Assembly (NCBI GenBank): GCA_964610885.1
Contig: CAZSWR010000059.1
Location: 1 to 24,362 of the forward strand
Length of the DNA stretch: 24,362 nucleotides
DNA from: CAZSWR01 sp964610885
GTDB lineage: Bacteria > Bacteroidota > Ignavibacteria > Kapaibacteriales > UBA2268
Reading direction: 5' to 3'
The notes under the pieces are model-generated. The model saw only the letters and a list, made by a program, of their open reading frames with translations. It was not told the origin of the DNA and did not search any database. Shown here piece by piece: positions 1-7,489 of the stretch (position 1 is the first letter of the stretch; each line of letters opens with the position of its first letter). A program made the position numbers and the translations under genes.

Positions 1-259
1 TCTTGTCGTTTAATCAAATGCTAATTACTATATCGAATATATATACATCGATTCGAACCAATTCATGCCTGCTTTCGTTAACTTTTTCAAGTTTATGGCA
101 CCAACTTTCGATATTCAAAATTAACAATTTCATGCTATAGAAACAATTATTTTACAACCATTTGAATAATTGTTCATTGTAGCTGCTATGGGCGATGAGG
201 AAAGATGAGCCGGAGTTCATTTTCCTTTGAATTTTTAATCTTTGAAATAGAACCAATGA
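1..259. other. AT-rich spacer, no gene seen
   Basis: No convincing coding region, RNA gene or strong terminator is visible. The stretch is AT-rich and has only a weak inverted repeat (TCGAAT at 33-38 against ATTCGA at 51-56). It lies downstream of the minus-strand sigma factor gene and may carry the regulatory region of a gene to the left of the window. Confidence 0.5.
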
Positions 260-871
260 TTAGACAAAAAGGTGTTTGTTCTGGCGCAGGCTGTCTTGCA
301 ACATTTTACGGGCACGGAACAGGTGGGCCTTGACTGTGCCCAAGGGTAGCGATAGCATTTCTGCAATTTGCATATAGTCCAATTCGTCTTCGTGGCGCAT
401 TTTGATGATCTGCCGGTAGTTGTCCGGCAGCCCATCGATCGCGGCCACGAGCGCGCTGCGCCTCTCCTCGCTGAGCACGTCCAAATCGGGGAGGTATGTG
501 TTGTCCTCCACTTCCATGTATTGCTCGTCTTCGGATTGGCCAATTGGCTGGTCCAGCGAAACCACGTTGAAACGCTTTTTCCTCAGGAAATCGATGCAAT
601 TATTGGAGGCAATACGGTACAGCCACGACGAAAATGAGTATCCGAATTGGAAAGTCGAAAGTGCGTTGTATGCTTTAATGAAGGTTTCTTGCGCCAGGTC
701 TTCGATATCGTCTTCGTCTTTGATCATTCGGCGAATCAGGGCGGCAATCACCTTTTTGTACTTCTTCTGGAGGAATCGATAGGCCGACGGGTCGCCCGCC
801 AATACCTTGGTAATCGCTTCGTTATCCTCTTCTGAAGTTTCTCTCGGGGCTTTCCTGTTCGTTTCGCTCAT
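260..871 (-). CDS. ECF-type RNA polymerase sigma factor (sigma-70 family)
   Basis: A 203-residue protein of the extracytoplasmic-function sigma factor family, which directs RNA polymerase to a dedicated promoter set. The sigma-2 region lies around residues 40-105 and includes FSSWLYRIASNNCIDFLRKK, the -10 recognition segment. The sigma-4 region lies around residues 135-195, where LPDNYRQIIKMRHEDEL and the helix-turn-helix MQIAEMLSLPLGTVKAHLFR recognise the -35 element. An acidic linker rich in Glu and Asp joins the two. The ATG at 869-871 is the natural start and the length is typical of RpoE/SigW-type factors. No anti-sigma factor gene is adjacent on either side, so its regulation cannot be read from this window. 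Family assignment is firm; the regulon is unknown. Confidence 0.93.
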   Translation of the reverse strand: MSETNRKAPRETSEEDNEAITKVLAGDPSAYRFLQKKYKKVIAALIRRMIKDEDDIEDLAQETFIKAYNALSTFQFGYSFSSWLYRIASNNCIDFLRKKRFNVVSLDQPIGQSEDEQYMEVEDNTYLPDLDVLSEERRSALVAAIDGLPDNYRQIIKMRHEDELDYMQIAEMLSLPLGTVKAHLFRARKMLQDSLRQNKHLFV

Positions 872-1082
872 TTTTTGCAGACGATATTAAAAACACAAAG
901 CAACAATTCAAAAACATCCAATATAACAATAATCTATGAATTTATCAATTCATTTTTAAATCAAATGGCACATAGTGGCTCGTCCGTTGCATAGATCCGC
1001 CTGCATTTTAAAAACTATATTTCCCGATTTTCGTCAATACAATCGTGAATTGATGTATTTTTTTTGGCAAGGACGAAAGACA

Positions 1083-2408
1083 ATGAGCGAGTTACAATCG
1101 AAAGAAGCCACGCGCAAGCGCCTGGAAGAGGTTGAAAACGAAATTGCCGAGCTGCGCAGCCGCCAATCAGCGCTGAAGCAACGTTGGCAAAACGAAAAAA
1201 CTATCATCCAATCCATTCGCACCATCAAGGCAGAAATCGAAAAGGCCAAACAGATGGCCGACGACTACGAACGACGGCTCGATTTGGAAAAGGTGGCCGA
1301 GCTGCGATATGGGCGCATTGCCGACCTGGAACGCAAACTCAGCGCTGCAAACTCGGCACTCGAGGCAATTCAGTCCTCCGGCAAAATGCTCAAAGAAGAG
1401 GTTTCGCCCGAAGATATTGCCGAAGTGGTGGCCAAATGGACAGGGATACCCGTTCAGCGAATGCTCGAAACCGAAAAGATGAAGCTAATAAAAATGGAAG
1501 ACCGCATTCACGAACGGCTCGTCAGCCAGGAGGAATCGGTCCGCGCTGTGGCAAATGCGATCAGGCGCTCCAGAGCCGGGCTTCAGGACGCAAATCGGCC
1601 CATCGGTTCGTTTATCTTCCTCGGTTCGACCGGCGTCGGGAAGACCGAACTTGCCCGCGCCCTCGCCGAGTTCCTCTTCGATAACGAATCGGCAATGGTG
1701 CGCATCGACATGAGCGAATACATGGAAAAATTCTCCGTCTCGAGGCTTATCGGGGCGCCTCCGGGATATGTCGGATACGACGAAGGAGGCCAACTGACCG
1801 AATCAGTCCGCCGGAAACCATACTCTGTCGTGCTGCTCGATGAAATCGAAAAGGCCCACCCGGACGTGTTCAACGTGCTGCTCCAAGTGCTCGACGAGGG
1901 CCGGCTGACCGACAGCAAAGGCCGAACTGTCGATTTCAAAAACACAATCATCATTATGACTTCAAACCTCGGCACCGATATCATTGCAGAAAAGATTGAT
2001 TCGATCTGCGAAGAAAACCGGTCGGCAGTCATGCACGAGATAAAACCGTTGATTATTGACCAACTCAAAAAAAAGATGAGGCCCGAATTTTTGAATCGTA
2101 TCGATGAGATTATTCTGTTCAAACCACTATTAGACAAAGAAATTATCGAAATTGCGAAGCTAATACTGAACCAATTAAGCCAGAAAATCGCCTCGCAAGG
2201 TATGAAAATGCAAATCACTGACGCCGCCCTCCGTAAGATTGCATCGATCGGCTACGACGTCCACTATGGGGCGCGGCCGCTCAAACGTGCCATACAAAAA
2301 CATATTGCTGACCCGCTGGCACTAAAATTGTTAGCTAATGAATTTGAAAGCGGTAATGAGATTACTATCGATGTTACCGACGCCGGAAAGTTCATTTTTA
2401 CTAAGTAA
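1083..2408 (+). CDS. Stand-alone C-terminal half of ClpB (partial middle domain plus second AAA+ domain)
   Basis: The 441-residue product matches the last half of the ClpB/Hsp104 disaggregase. It begins inside the coiled-coil middle domain (about residues 1-130, including AELRYGRIADLE) and continues through NBD2. NBD2 looks catalytically complete: Walker A GSTGVGKT at residues 181-188, Walker B LLDEIEK with D253/E254, sensor-1 MTSN, arginine finger R339 in RPEFLNRIDE, and sensor-2 R398 in GARPLKR. Full ClpB is about 860 residues; the N-domain and NBD1 are absent, and the 200 bases upstream hold no NBD1 remnant. I chose the ATG at 1083 because AAGGA at 1069-1073 is well placed; the GTG at 975 would add unrelated residues. 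It is followed after 12 bases by the OmpA-like lipoprotein gene, so the two are probably cotranscribed. It could be a decayed clpB, but the intact motifs argue for a functional short form. Confidence 0.85.
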   Translation: MSELQSKEATRKRLEEVENEIAELRSRQSALKQRWQNEKTIIQSIRTIKAEIEKAKQMADDYERRLDLEKVAELRYGRIADLERKLSAANSALEAIQSSGKMLKEEVSPEDIAEVVAKWTGIPVQRMLETEKMKLIKMEDRIHERLVSQEESVRAVANAIRRSRAGLQDANRPIGSFIFLGSTGVGKTELARALAEFLFDNESAMVRIDMSEYMEKFSVSRLIGAPPGYVGYDEGGQLTESVRRKPYSVVLLDEIEKAHPDVFNVLLQVLDEGRLTDSKGRTVDFKNTIIIMTSNLGTDIIAEKIDSICEENRSAVMHEIKPLIIDQLKKKMRPEFLNRIDEIILFKPLLDKEIIEIAKLILNQLSQKIASQGMKMQITDAALRKIASIGYDVHYGARPLKRAIQKHIADPLALKLLANEFESGNEITIDVTDAGKFIFTK

Positions 2409-2420
2409 ATCGACAAAGCA

Positions 2421-4502
2421 ATGCGTAAGTATTCGTCCCATAAAACTGTAGAATATAAGCCACTTGGCGCAAAGAATCCTGCACCTGCCACTTCTCGGTC
2501 TCTGTGGCGATTGCCATTTGGGGCGATCGGCAGGGCTACCCTGGCTCTGGTTTTTGCATTGCCGGCTCTGGCGCTTTTTACTTCATGCGCCGACAAATCC
2601 ATTACGCCCATTGGTTTCCGATCGGAAAAGCAACTCCGAGCCGGCGAAATGGATACGATTCGTTGGAATTTCAAGAACGCAACGAAAGTTAACGTTTCGG
2701 GCCTAAAAAAAGATTTTCTGCCCAAAGACAGCTTGGTGATTAATCCGAATACTGATGCTGAACTGACAATTACCGCGATAAACAAATATTTCGACGACAC
2801 ACTCAAGCTCAAATATCGAATCGAGTTGATTCCCAATTCCGCCGAAAAGCCCATGGCAAGCGTTGCCAAGCAAAGCGAACCGGAACCGCCACGCCAGGAA
2901 ATCCAGAGCGATACAACTCCGCCCGTGGCTCGGCCAGAAAACGCTAAATTGCCGATTCGCGGCCCCGAGGCGCCCATCGAAAGGAAGCTCGGCAAGAGCA
3001 CTCGCGAAAGTGAGTTCTTCGTTGGTCTGGCCGCAAAGCAATCCCAAGCCGAACCATATAAACTCAAAGTCATGCGCGTGGAGTACCCAGCGAGCGCCCA
3101 AGATGCCTTCAAACTGAGGGCAATCCTTTTGGACGCAAACGGAAATTTCATTCCAAACGCAAATGCTATGCAGGGCGGCAAGCGTTGGATTATCGACCAG
3201 ATATGCGAATCGGACAAACTGACTTATTCATACGCTTTAGCGCCCGAGCATGGGCAATCGAACATCGAAGACTTGGAGATAGCAATAGTGGAAGAAACTT
3301 CGTTCGCTGCCGAACAATCCAGCGAAGTGCGGTCGGCAATCGAACTTTTCATTCCCACGCTTGACCCGAACGATAAAGTCATGTATGGCATATTCAATCA
3401 AAACTTCCATGTTTCCGTTCCGCTTTCAGCTCCCAATGAGGCACAAGCACTTTTGCAGAAAACTGCGGCAGTAGCCCCCAGCGGATCTTGCTCTGCCCAC
3501 AAGGCTTTGTACGCAACACTGAAAGCACTAAGCGAAGGGAAATCCAAAAGCAAAGCAGTAGTCCTCATTTCATATACTCCAGATAACTCTTCCCTGCTCT
3601 ACACATATAACGACGTGGCGGAATTGGCGCGGAAGAGCGGCATTCCGATTTACGTCATAGGAATCGGCAATTCGGTTAGCACTTACGCGAACAGGATGCT
3701 CGCCGGGTTGGCTGAGGGTCGCAGCTACTGGATTTCGGACGACGAGGCCAACCAACTGCCCGACATACTCTCCGAAATTGCAAATTCGCAGAAATACTAT
3801 TACGAATTAGCTTTCCCAATATCTTCGATGCTCGAGAACTGCAAAACGCCGGCAAATTCGCTAACATTCGAGCACGGGCGCGGTACAATCTCGGAGCGAA
3901 TCTCTCTTTTCCCGACTTTCTCGACGGCGTATTACCCATACCAAGCAATTGCCCTTTTCGACGAGAAATCTTCAGTCGTATCGGCTGATTATGACGAAAA
4001 CCTGAAGCTGCTGGCCGAAACACTGATCGACAATCCAACTGTCGGAATTGCCCTGGCCGGCCACGCTGCCACCGAAGGCGATGAAAACTACTGCGAAAGC
4101 ATTGCATACGACCGCGCCGAAGCTGTTCGGTTGAAGCTGATCGATTTGGGCGTGGACGAAAAGCAAATCCGCACCCGCTCTTTTGGCGCACAGAAACGCC
4201 TTTTCATGAACGAAGACCGCGAATGGAAACGAGCCTTCTCACGCCGAGTGGAGCTGCGTTGGCTCGATCCGTCCACTCTGCCATGGGAGATTATTGCCAG
4301 CAGCGAATCCAACGAAGAAACTGCCCAAAGCAAAGTCGATTTCTGGGAAAGCAAAGGCCGGAAAGCATACTTTGACCGATACATCAAATCGGACAATTCC
4401 ATATACAAAGTGAAGATTTGGGGATTCCCCACCTACGAAGACGCGCGGAAAGCCCAGAAGAAACTCGAAAAGGATTACAAAAAGAAGTTCGTTATCGAAT
4501 AG
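2421..4502 (+). CDS. Envelope lipoprotein with vWA-like, OmpA-like and SPOR domains
   Basis: A 693-residue protein. A long leader ends in a hydrophobic stretch and a lipobox-like LFTSC with the candidate lipidated Cys at residue 56. Residues 65-130 resemble a small beta domain, followed by a Pro/Glu-rich linker. Residues about 280-440 have the pattern of a von Willebrand A fold (AVVLISYTPD, IPIYVIGIG), but the expected metal site DxSxS is replaced by EETSF at 291-295. Residues about 500-620 are an OmpA C-terminal-like peptidoglycan-binding domain (ALAGHAATEGDE, DRAEAVRLKLIDLGV, RRVEL). Residues about 637-693 look like a SPOR domain (YKVKIWGFPTYEDARKAQKKL). The protein is probably anchored in the outer membrane and bound to peptidoglycan. 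It follows the ClpB-like gene by 12 bases and ends just before a terminator. The vWA call is the weakest part; OmpA is firm. Confidence 0.85.
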   Translation: MRKYSSHKTVEYKPLGAKNPAPATSRSLWRLPFGAIGRATLALVFALPALALFTSCADKSITPIGFRSEKQLRAGEMDTIRWNFKNATKVNVSGLKKDFLPKDSLVINPNTDAELTITAINKYFDDTLKLKYRIELIPNSAEKPMASVAKQSEPEPPRQEIQSDTTPPVARPENAKLPIRGPEAPIERKLGKSTRESEFFVGLAAKQSQAEPYKLKVMRVEYPASAQDAFKLRAILLDANGNFIPNANAMQGGKRWIIDQICESDKLTYSYALAPEHGQSNIEDLEIAIVEETSFAAEQSSEVRSAIELFIPTLDPNDKVMYGIFNQNFHVSVPLSAPNEAQALLQKTAAVAPSGSCSAHKALYATLKALSEGKSKSKAVVLISYTPDNSSLLYTYNDVAELARKSGIPIYVIGIGNSVSTYANRMLAGLAEGRSYWISDDEANQLPDILSEIANSQKYYYELAFPISSMLENCKTPANSLTFEHGRGTISERISLFPTFSTAYYPYQAIALFDEKSSVVSADYDENLKLLAETLIDNPTVGIALAGHAATEGDENYCESIAYDRAEAVRLKLIDLGVDEKQIRTRSFGAQKRLFMNEDREWKRAFSRRVELRWLDPSTLPWEIIASSESNEETAQSKVDFWESKGRKAYFDRYIKSDNSIYKVKIWGFPTYEDARKAQKKLEKDYKKKFVIE

Positions 4503-4524
4503 GTAAATGCCAAACACTTAATAC

Positions 4525-4557
4525 AAAAAGGGCAGGTTCCGAACCCGCCCTTTTTTT
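4525..4557. terminator. Bidirectional intrinsic terminator
   Basis: A stem of AAAAAGGGC (4525-4533) against GCCC plus T's (4547-4557) encloses an inner GGTT/AACC stem. Seven T's follow on the plus strand and five on the minus strand. It lies between two convergent genes, 22 bases after the OmpA-like stop and touching the stop of the minus-strand gene, so it can serve both. Confidence 0.85.
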
Positions 4558-5089
4558 ATTGCCCAACTATTGGCAATTGTGTCAGGTCTTCCCCATCGCC
4601 GGTGAAAATATTCAGCACGCTATTGTAATTAAGTCGCAGGCTGTCGTTGAAAAATGGAGCTATACTCACGATAAACTCCTGAAGCCCCATATCGAGCAGT
4701 TTGCCTTTGCTCAGCCCCAATCGGTCGCCATTCCTCGAAACGAAGTAAAGAACATTTTTCATGTGTGGTTTCATGTTGCCGATCACGACTTTCTTCGTTT
4801 CGCCTTGCAATTTCTTCGCGAGCGGAATCGGTTCGCGCAGCCTAATTAGGTCAATGAATTGCGAATTATAAAGCGCGATGACTCTGCGCGGCGCCGCGGA
4901 GAAGATTGGAACAATAGTGGCTCCAAGCCCTTTGGTAATATCCTTGATCGCGACCTGCTTCGAGTCTGCGTTGGAAAGCTGGCCGGAAATCATTTCCATC
5001 CCGTCGCCAGTGGTAACCACAGCAAAAACCTGATCTGAAATGTGTTTCTTGATGATTTCGACTATCTGATCTTGTGTTACTTTCGCCAT
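4556..5089 (-). CDS. Conserved-looking hypothetical protein
   Basis: A 177-residue soluble protein that I do not recognise. The start at 5087-5089 (MAKVTQDQIVEII) is preferred over one 11 codons upstream, because GAGGAAA lies just before it on the minus strand. No signal peptide, membrane segment or metal motif is visible. The N-terminal 30 residues look like an amphipathic helix followed by beta-rich sequence (VFAVVTTGDGMEMISGQL); the middle contains AAPRRVIALYN and the C-terminal part is mixed. The composition resembles a small cytoplasmic regulatory or adaptor protein, but that is only an impression. It converges on the OmpA-like gene and shares its terminator. It diverges from the recombinase gene, so the 174-base gap at 5090-5263 should hold both promoters. 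Coding status is well supported by the ribosome-binding site and codon usage; function is unknown. Confidence 0.75.
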   Translation of the reverse strand: MAKVTQDQIVEIIKKHISDQVFAVVTTGDGMEMISGQLSNADSKQVAIKDITKGLGATIVPIFSAAPRRVIALYNSQFIDLIRLREPIPLAKKLQGETKKVVIGNMKPHMKNVLYFVSRNGDRLGLSKGKLLDMGLQEFIVSIAPFFNDSLRLNYNSVLNIFTGDGEDLTQLPIVGQ

Positions 5090-5250
5090 ATTTTCCTCAA
5101 AATGCTCAAATCCCAAAAACACTAATATACAATAATCATGCTAAATATTCAATTCAAATCAGTCAATTTCGGCTTAATTATTGATAATAGTTTAACGTTA
5201 ACGGCTCTTGCCGAGTTTGTAGGACTCTGGAGGCCGGGCAGCCAAAACAA

Positions 5251-5258
5251 AAGGAGGA
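5251..5258 (+). promoter_or_regulatory. Strong ribosome binding site deciding the recombinase start
   Basis: AAGGAGGA, a near-perfect Shine-Dalgarno sequence, lies 5 bases before the ATG at 5264. It fixes the start there and rejects the ATG at 5138, which would add 42 residues not found in the Xer family. Confidence 0.85.
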
Positions 5259-5263
5259 TCGAT

Positions 5264-6157
5264 ATGAAAATCAGCATTGCAATTCGGAAATTCTTGGAAT
5301 ACTGCGACACCGAGCGCAATTATTCCCAGAAGACGGTTGAAACATATCGCATTGCTTTGGGCCAGTTCTACGACTACCTTTCCGAGGGATACAGCGAAGA
5401 ACCGGACACCGGCGAAGTGCTCACGGCAGACATTCGCCCATTCCTTGGGCATTTGCACGACATGGGCCGGCACCGCTCCACTCTGCGATTGAAAATCTCC
5501 GCCGTAAAATCCTTTTTCAAATATTGCTTCCGTATGCAAATAATCGCAACGAACCCAGCGCGCCAGGTGCGAATCCCGAAAGCAGACAAACACCTTCCGT
5601 CGTGCCTTCAGGAATCCGAATGCCGCGAGATGCTCTCAAGTTTCGATCCGCAAAGCCCATGCTATGCGCGAGACAAAGCTCTTTGCGAGCTACTGTATTC
5701 GTCTGGATTGCGCATCAGCGAGGCGCTGGCGATTAATGTTGGCGACATTTCCTTCTCTACGCGCACACTTCGAGTGATTGGCAAGGGCAACAAGCAACGC
5801 GAAGTACCAATCGGCGAGGTGGCTATCATGGCTCTCACCGACTACATGGCAATTCGCCCGAATCTTTTGGCCGATCCCGCCGAAAAGGCACTATTCCTAT
5901 CGTCGCATGGCGAAAGGCTCGGCTCGGTCGCAGCGTACCGCATAGTCCACCGCGCAATGGCGCATAGCGATACCAAGCAAAAAAGCCCGCACGTGCTGCG
6001 CCACTCCTTCGCAACGCATCTGCTGGACAATGGGGCGGATATAAACTCAGTTTCCGAGATGTTAGGGCACTCCTCCCTATCGACCACGCAAATTTACACA
6101 CACCTTTCGGTGGAGCACCTGAAATCAGCATACAAATCCGCGCACCCGAAGGCATAG
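5264..6157 (+). CDS. Tyrosine recombinase of the XerC/XerD family
   Basis: A 297-residue site-specific recombinase, the exact length expected for XerC/XerD, which resolve chromosome dimers at dif with FtsK. The N-terminal SAM-like core-binding domain (residues 1-95, with ERNYSQKTVETYRIAL and LRLKISAVKSFFKYCFR) is followed by the catalytic domain. All catalytic residues are visible: R150 in SSGLRISE, K174 in IGKGNKQREVPI, H243 and R246 in HVLRHSFATHLL, H269 in LGHSSL, and nucleophile Y278 in TTQIYTHL. XerC and XerD cannot be told apart here. No phage, integron or att features flank it, so a housekeeping role is more likely than integration, although the repeat-rich spacer directly downstream is worth noting. 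The strong ribosome-binding site fixes the start. Confidence 0.93.
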   Translation: MKISIAIRKFLEYCDTERNYSQKTVETYRIALGQFYDYLSEGYSEEPDTGEVLTADIRPFLGHLHDMGRHRSTLRLKISAVKSFFKYCFRMQIIATNPARQVRIPKADKHLPSCLQESECREMLSSFDPQSPCYARDKALCELLYSSGLRISEALAINVGDISFSTRTLRVIGKGNKQREVPIGEVAIMALTDYMAIRPNLLADPAEKALFLSSHGERLGSVAAYRIVHRAMAHSDTKQKSPHVLRHSFATHLLDNGADINSVSEMLGHSSLSTTQIYTHLSVEHLKSAYKSAHPKA

Positions 6158-6162
6158 GCTGA

Positions 6163-6178
6163 AAGAGAATTATCTCTT
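6163..6178 (+). terminator. Weak hairpin after the recombinase gene
   Basis: AAGAGA (6163-6168) pairs with TCTCTT (6173-6178) around a four-base loop, 5 bases after the stop codon. It is short and AT-rich and lacks a strong T-run, so termination is only possible. Confidence 0.25.
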
Positions 6179-6243
6179 CTAAATCAATGTTTTGTTGTTA
6201 AATTACAATGAGTTTTGAGCGAGTTATTAAATTGATTTTTTAT

Positions 6244-6309
6244 ACCGCGCGAGCGGTTGTTGTATTGTAGCAAGAAGCTGACCTTTCATGATTTATATCG
6301 CGTAGCGAA
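6244..6309 (+). repeat. Pair of short-stem palindromes (family with tail TGTTNTATTGTAGCA)
   Basis: The first unit is ACCGC-GCGA-GCGGT at 6244-6257, followed by TGTTGTATTGTAGCA. The second is ATCGC-GTA-GCGAA at 6297-6309, followed by TGTT. The same two-unit layout, with about 40 bases between the stems, recurs at 18917-18983. This suggests one mobile or duplicated composite element. Confidence 0.75.
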
Positions 6310-6438
6310 TGTTAAATGGGAAATGCAAACTTTAGCAGATTTCTCTGCCGTTGTGCATGTGCACGGCGTGCCGTACCCCTACAACATTCATTTATATGCT
6401 CCACAATAGGACCAATGGATGAGCGCGGCCAGAAAGTA

Positions 6439-6460
6439 GGGGTTCAAAATTTTGAACCCC
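6439..6460. repeat. Perfect 22-base palindrome, copy 1
   Basis: GGGGTTCAAAA is followed immediately by its exact reverse complement. An identical copy lies at 6560-6581, and GAACC fragments lie between them. With no loop it is more likely a dyad-symmetric protein site or a repeat core than a transcript hairpin. Confidence 0.8.
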
Positions 6461-6559
6461 ACAATTTTTGAACCCGTACAAATTACGCCCCCCTACAAAA
6501 ACAAATTGAACCACTACAAAAGAGAAATGCATCATCATCACATGCTGTGGTTAAAAAAT

Positions 6560-6581
6560 GGGGTTCAAAATTTTGAACCCC
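6560..6581. repeat. Perfect 22-base palindrome, copy 2
   Basis: Identical to the palindrome at 6439-6460. The outer flanks mirror each other: GTA precedes copy 1 and TAC follows copy 2. The pair therefore bounds a roughly 143-base segment (6439-6581) with inverted ends. Confidence 0.8.
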
Positions 6582-6589
6582 TACTTATT

Positions 6590-6604
6590 AACCTTCCGAA
6601 GGTT
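6590..6604 (+). repeat. AACCTTC-C-GAAGGTT palindrome, copy 1
   Basis: A 15-base palindrome followed by TAAGACC. Two relatives at 24098-24112 and 24149-24163 have similar right flanks (TAAACC and CAAGATC), so the repeat unit is longer than the palindrome and directional. Confidence 0.7.
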
Positions 6605-6661
6605 TAAGACCATTCTATCTAATGACTATACCCACACAAAACGTTATAGACCCTTGTAAAA

Positions 6662-7264
6662 CTATTTTGTCCTTTCGGTGATTTGTCCATTGGCAGAAAT
6701 GCTGAACAGACGTTTTTTCTCCGAGTTGGACGAAGGGCCTTCGACAAAGTATCCGCCGCTGAATTCGGTTTCGGTCATCGAAATATCGAATGATTCCGAA
6801 ATAATGCTTTTGACAGACCTCCCGTACCCACCGCCCGCGGAGTTCTCGGCGATAGTCAGCGTGCCGGCCGATTCTGCCTGATCGTTGAACGAATAGAGAA
6901 TGAAATACTCTTCGTTGTTGCCGGCCTGTCCCCTTTTCCATACTAACAGAAGTTGTTGCTTTGATTCGGTCTCGAAGCGTTTCAGGGGTACAAAAGTATA
7001 TAGGCCGAGAATGTCAGGAGTTTCGGCCGAATCCAAACGGAAAAACTCGGCAACGGTTACAGAATCCAAAGCGCTATCCGAGTTATCAATCGTTTCGCTG
7101 GATTCGGGGATTTGAGCACTGAATGGCAATTTGGCCAGTTCGAATTTTTTTACTAATGCTTTAAATGCCTTAATCCTTTCGGGCGAGCTTTTCGATTTGC
7201 TCCCGCACGAAACGATAACAAGAATTGCAACTATACCGAATATAAGACCAAAAATCTTCTTCAT
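6662..7264 (-). CDS. Small lipoprotein of unknown function
   Basis: A 200-residue protein. The start at 7262-7264 gives MKKIFGLIFGIVAILVIVSC, a classic lipoprotein signal with Lys-rich N-region, hydrophobic core and lipobox IVSC; the candidate lipidated Cys is residue 20. A longer start 13 codons upstream would bury the signal. The mature part starts with a Ser/Lys-rich spacer (GSKSKSSPERIKAF), then a mostly beta region with segments such as LGLYTFVPLKRFET and EYFILYSFNDQAESAG, a Gly-rich SAGGGYGRSV, and a charged C-terminus. No catalytic motif is evident and I do not recognise the family. It faces away from the efflux operon, sharing the upstream region 7265-7489 with tetR, but nothing else links the two. 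The lipoprotein call is strong; function is unknown. Confidence 0.8.
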   Translation of the reverse strand: MKKIFGLIFGIVAILVIVSCGSKSKSSPERIKAFKALVKKFELAKLPFSAQIPESSETIDNSDSALDSVTVAEFFRLDSAETPDILGLYTFVPLKRFETESKQQLLLVWKRGQAGNNEEYFILYSFNDQAESAGTLTIAENSAGGGYGRSVKSIISESFDISMTETEFSGGYFVEGPSSNSEKKRLFSISANGQITERTK

Positions 7265-7434
7265 CCTTTTTCCAATTTGTCCTAACCAAAAGACGTTTTG
7301 CAATGAATCTTCGTGCCTGAATATGCTGCAAATCAGTGCCGATATGAATCAACTCGAACGACAAAACACGGCGATTGCATTTCCAGGCAATTCAAAATAA
7401 AAAAAATCTCAGAAAAAAAAAATAATAAATTCCT

Positions 7435-7456
7435 GAAACAAACGTTCGTTTGATTC
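7435..7456 (+). promoter_or_regulatory. Probable TetR-family operator of the efflux operon
   Basis: A near-perfect 22-base dyad. GAAACAAACG (7435-7444) and CGTTTGATTC (7447-7456) are inverted arms, with one mismatched pair and a 2-base centre. It lies 33 bases before the TetR start codon at 7490, where a self-repressing regulator would bind. A second small dyad, CGTAT-TTG-ATACG (7456-7468), directly follows and may mark a half-site or leader hairpin. Confidence 0.7.
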
Positions 7457-7489
7457 GTATTTGATACGTTGATGGTTAAAAAAGGTACT

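Larger units (their letters stand above)
6158..6661. other. Repeat-rich intergenic spacer
   Basis: No protein-coding gene is supported. The spacer holds two covarying palindromes (6244-6257 and 6297-6309), two copies of a perfect 22-base palindrome (6439-6460 and 6560-6581) and one AACCTTC palindrome (6590-6604). Similar elements recur in the other spacers of the window. Confidence 0.7.

Noticed and set aside
975..1082. N-terminal extension of the ClpB-like gene from a GTG start
   Set aside because: The 36 added residues are unlike ClpB, and a good ribosome-binding site precedes the ATG at 1083.
2264..3217. Long minus-strand open frame of 317 codons opposite the ClpB-like and OmpA-like genes
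   Set aside because: It is antisense to two well-supported genes, has no recognisable domain and spans their junction.
5138..5263. N-terminal extension of the recombinase
   Set aside because: The near-perfect Shine-Dalgarno at 5251-5258 and the Xer family length favour the ATG at 5264.
5264..6661. Integron or integrative element led by the Xer-like recombinase
   Set aside because: The protein has the normal Xer length without an integron-specific insertion; no attC cassettes or cargo genes follow, only short palindromes.
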